From Flavobacterium psychrophilum (GTDB lineage: Bacteria; Bacteroidota; Bacteroidia; Flavobacteriales; Flavobacteriaceae), in contig CAMDGJ010000169.1 in assembly GCA_945897545.1 (NCBI GenBank), positions 1 to 6,034 on the forward strand: a stretch of DNA of 6,034 bases, read 5' to 3'. Positions 5,042-6,034 of the stretch are shown here, one piece after another. Positions within the stretch are counted from its first letter, which is position 1; every line of letters starts with the position of its first letter. The notes under the pieces are model-generated. The model ran no database searches. It was given only the letters and a program-made list of their open reading frames with translations, and was not told the origin of the DNA. The translations under genes and the position numbers were made by a program.

Positions 5042-6034
5042 ATGAGTTACTATAAAATTGAAAATTTAGAACAATACTTCAAACATTATAACAAATCCGT
5101 TCGTGAACCAAGAAAATTCTGGAATAAAATAGCTTCAGAAAACTTTACTTGGTACCAAGAATGTGAAAAAGTGATGGAGTTTGATATGGCCGAAGCAAAA
5201 ATAAAATGGTTTGTAGATGCCAAAGTAAATATTGTCAAAAACTGCATTGATCGTCATCTTGCTAAAAGAGGCGATAAAGCAGCCATTATTTTTGAACCAA
5301 ACAATCCTAATGAAGAAGCGCAGCATATTTCGTATAACGAATTATACTCCAGAGTTTCTAAAATGGCCAATGTACTCAGGGAACAAGGCGTAAATAAAGG
5401 GGATCGTGTTTGTATTTATTTGCCAATGATTCCAGAATTAGCCGTTTCAGTTTTAGCTTGTGCTCGAATTGGCGCCATACATTCAGTGATTTTCGCAGGA
5501 TTTTCAGCTTCGGCAGTAGCAGCAAGGATTAACGACAGTGAATGCAAAATGGTAATTACATCCGATGGCGGATTTAGAGGTGAAAAAACGATTGATTTAA
5601 AAGGAATCGTCGACGAAGCATTGACTAATTGTCCTTGTGTTTTAAAAGTTTTGGTTGCCAGGAGAACCAATACTTCGATAGCTATGAAAGAAGGTCGGGA
5701 TCAGTGGTTACAGCCATTACTTGATGAAGCTTCGGATAATTGCATTGCCGAAATTATGGATGCCGAAGATCCTTTGTTTATTCTATATACATCCGGTTCA
5801 ACAGGAAAACCAAAAGGAATGGTTCATACAACGGCTGGATATATGGTTTACACGGCTTACACTTTCAAAAATGTTTTCAATTATGAAGAAAATGATGTGT
5901 TCTGGTGTACTGCTGATATTGGCTGGATTACCGGTCATTCTTATATTTTATATGGCCCATTGTTGAATGGTGCAACAACCGTAATGTTTGAAGGGGTTCC
6001 CTCTTATCCTGATTTTAGTCGTTTTTGGGAAATC
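5042..6034 (+). CDS. acs: Acetyl-CoA synthetase (AMP-forming), N-terminal 331 codons, continues past the right edge
   Basis: The enzyme activates acetate with ATP to acetyl-AMP and then forms acetyl-CoA in the cytoplasm. The frame opens with MSYYKIENLEQYFKHYNKSV and stays open to the last base. It carries SDGGFRG (174-180) for CoA/nucleotide binding, the adenylate-forming signature YTSGSTGKPKGMVH (249-262), and ADIGWITGHSYILYGPL (291-307), followed by GATTVMFEGVPSYPDFSRFW, which is diagnostic of Acs rather than other acyl-CoA ligases. The usual length is about 630-650 aa, so roughly half is present; the C-terminal domain with the catalytic and acetylation-regulated lysine lies outside. The ATG at 5042 has an A-rich leader (CCAACAACA) and no Shine-Dalgarno, normal for Bacteroidota. 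It follows the acetate transporter gene by 72 nt without a visible terminator, so the two may be cotranscribed. Confidence 0.96.
   Translation, partial: MSYYKIENLEQYFKHYNKSVREPRKFWNKIASENFTWYQECEKVMEFDMAEAKIKWFVDAKVNIVKNCIDRHLAKRGDKAAIIFEPNNPNEEAQHISYNELYSRVSKMANVLREQGVNKGDRVCIYLPMIPELAVSVLACARIGAIHSVIFAGFSASAVAARINDSECKMVITSDGGFRGEKTIDLKGIVDEALTNCPCVLKVLVARRTNTSIAMKEGRDQWLQPLLDEASDNCIAEIMDAEDPLFILYTSGSTGKPKGMVHTTAGYMVYTAYTFKNVFNYEENDVFWCTADIGWITGHSYILYGPLLNGATTVMFEGVPSYPDFSRFWEI

Noticed and set aside
5135..5966. Three open frames (minus 5135-5326, minus 5416-5670, plus 5721-5966) inside acetyl-CoA synthetase
   Set aside because: All overlap the acs frame, which carries diagnostic motifs throughout; they are by-products of its codon use.
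1..6034. CRISPR array, tRNA or rRNA genes
   Set aside because: No regularly spaced direct repeats, cloverleaf-like segment or rRNA-like conserved stretch was seen on either strand.

Overview
The window looks like part of a Bacteroidota genome, most likely a Flavobacterium-like member of the Flavobacteriia. The DNA is AT-rich, start codons follow A-rich leaders rather than Shine-Dalgarno sites, and a TAnnTTTG-type -7 promoter motif precedes the acetate transporter gene. The acetyl-CoA synthetase N-terminus reads like flavobacterial Acs as I remember it. These are family-level inferences made without a database search.

Positions 1-2870 form a decayed, mobile-element-rich defence region. The left edge carries the first 18 codons of a probable IS4-type transposase, reading leftward. 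A hairpin terminator at 88-124 separates it from a type I restriction-modification specificity gene (hsdS). That gene has lost its 5' end and also has an in-frame TAA at 458-460 inside the first target-recognition domain. Everything downstream (central conserved region, second target-recognition domain, C-terminal conserved region) is open to 1501. The central linker carries two in-frame GC-rich palindromic units. Two small genes follow almost without gaps. The first encodes a 186-aa protein with a clear HEPN ribonuclease motif (R149-N-x3-H154). The second encodes a 112-aa protein I do not recognise, starting 1 nt after the HEPN stop. This compact hsdS-HEPN-unknown string is the best candidate here for an undescribed defence or toxin-antitoxin-like module. 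After it comes a scar made of the first ~25 codons of a small basic protein gene joined to the C-terminal remnant of a RAYT (REP-associated tyrosine transposase), followed by a pair of REP-like hairpins.

Positions 2869-4050 (minus strand) hold an intact AAA_14/DUF4143 ATPase gene. Its upstream region contains a strong dyad (16-bp arms with one mismatch) at 4086-4123.

From about 4316 to the right edge the window is ordinary core metabolism: a SatP/YaaH-family acetate transporter (4409-4969) and then, in the same direction, the first 331 codons of acetyl-CoA synthetase (from 5042, running off the window). Together these would import acetate and activate it to acetyl-CoA. The island-to-core boundary lies in the 358-bp gap at 4051-4408.
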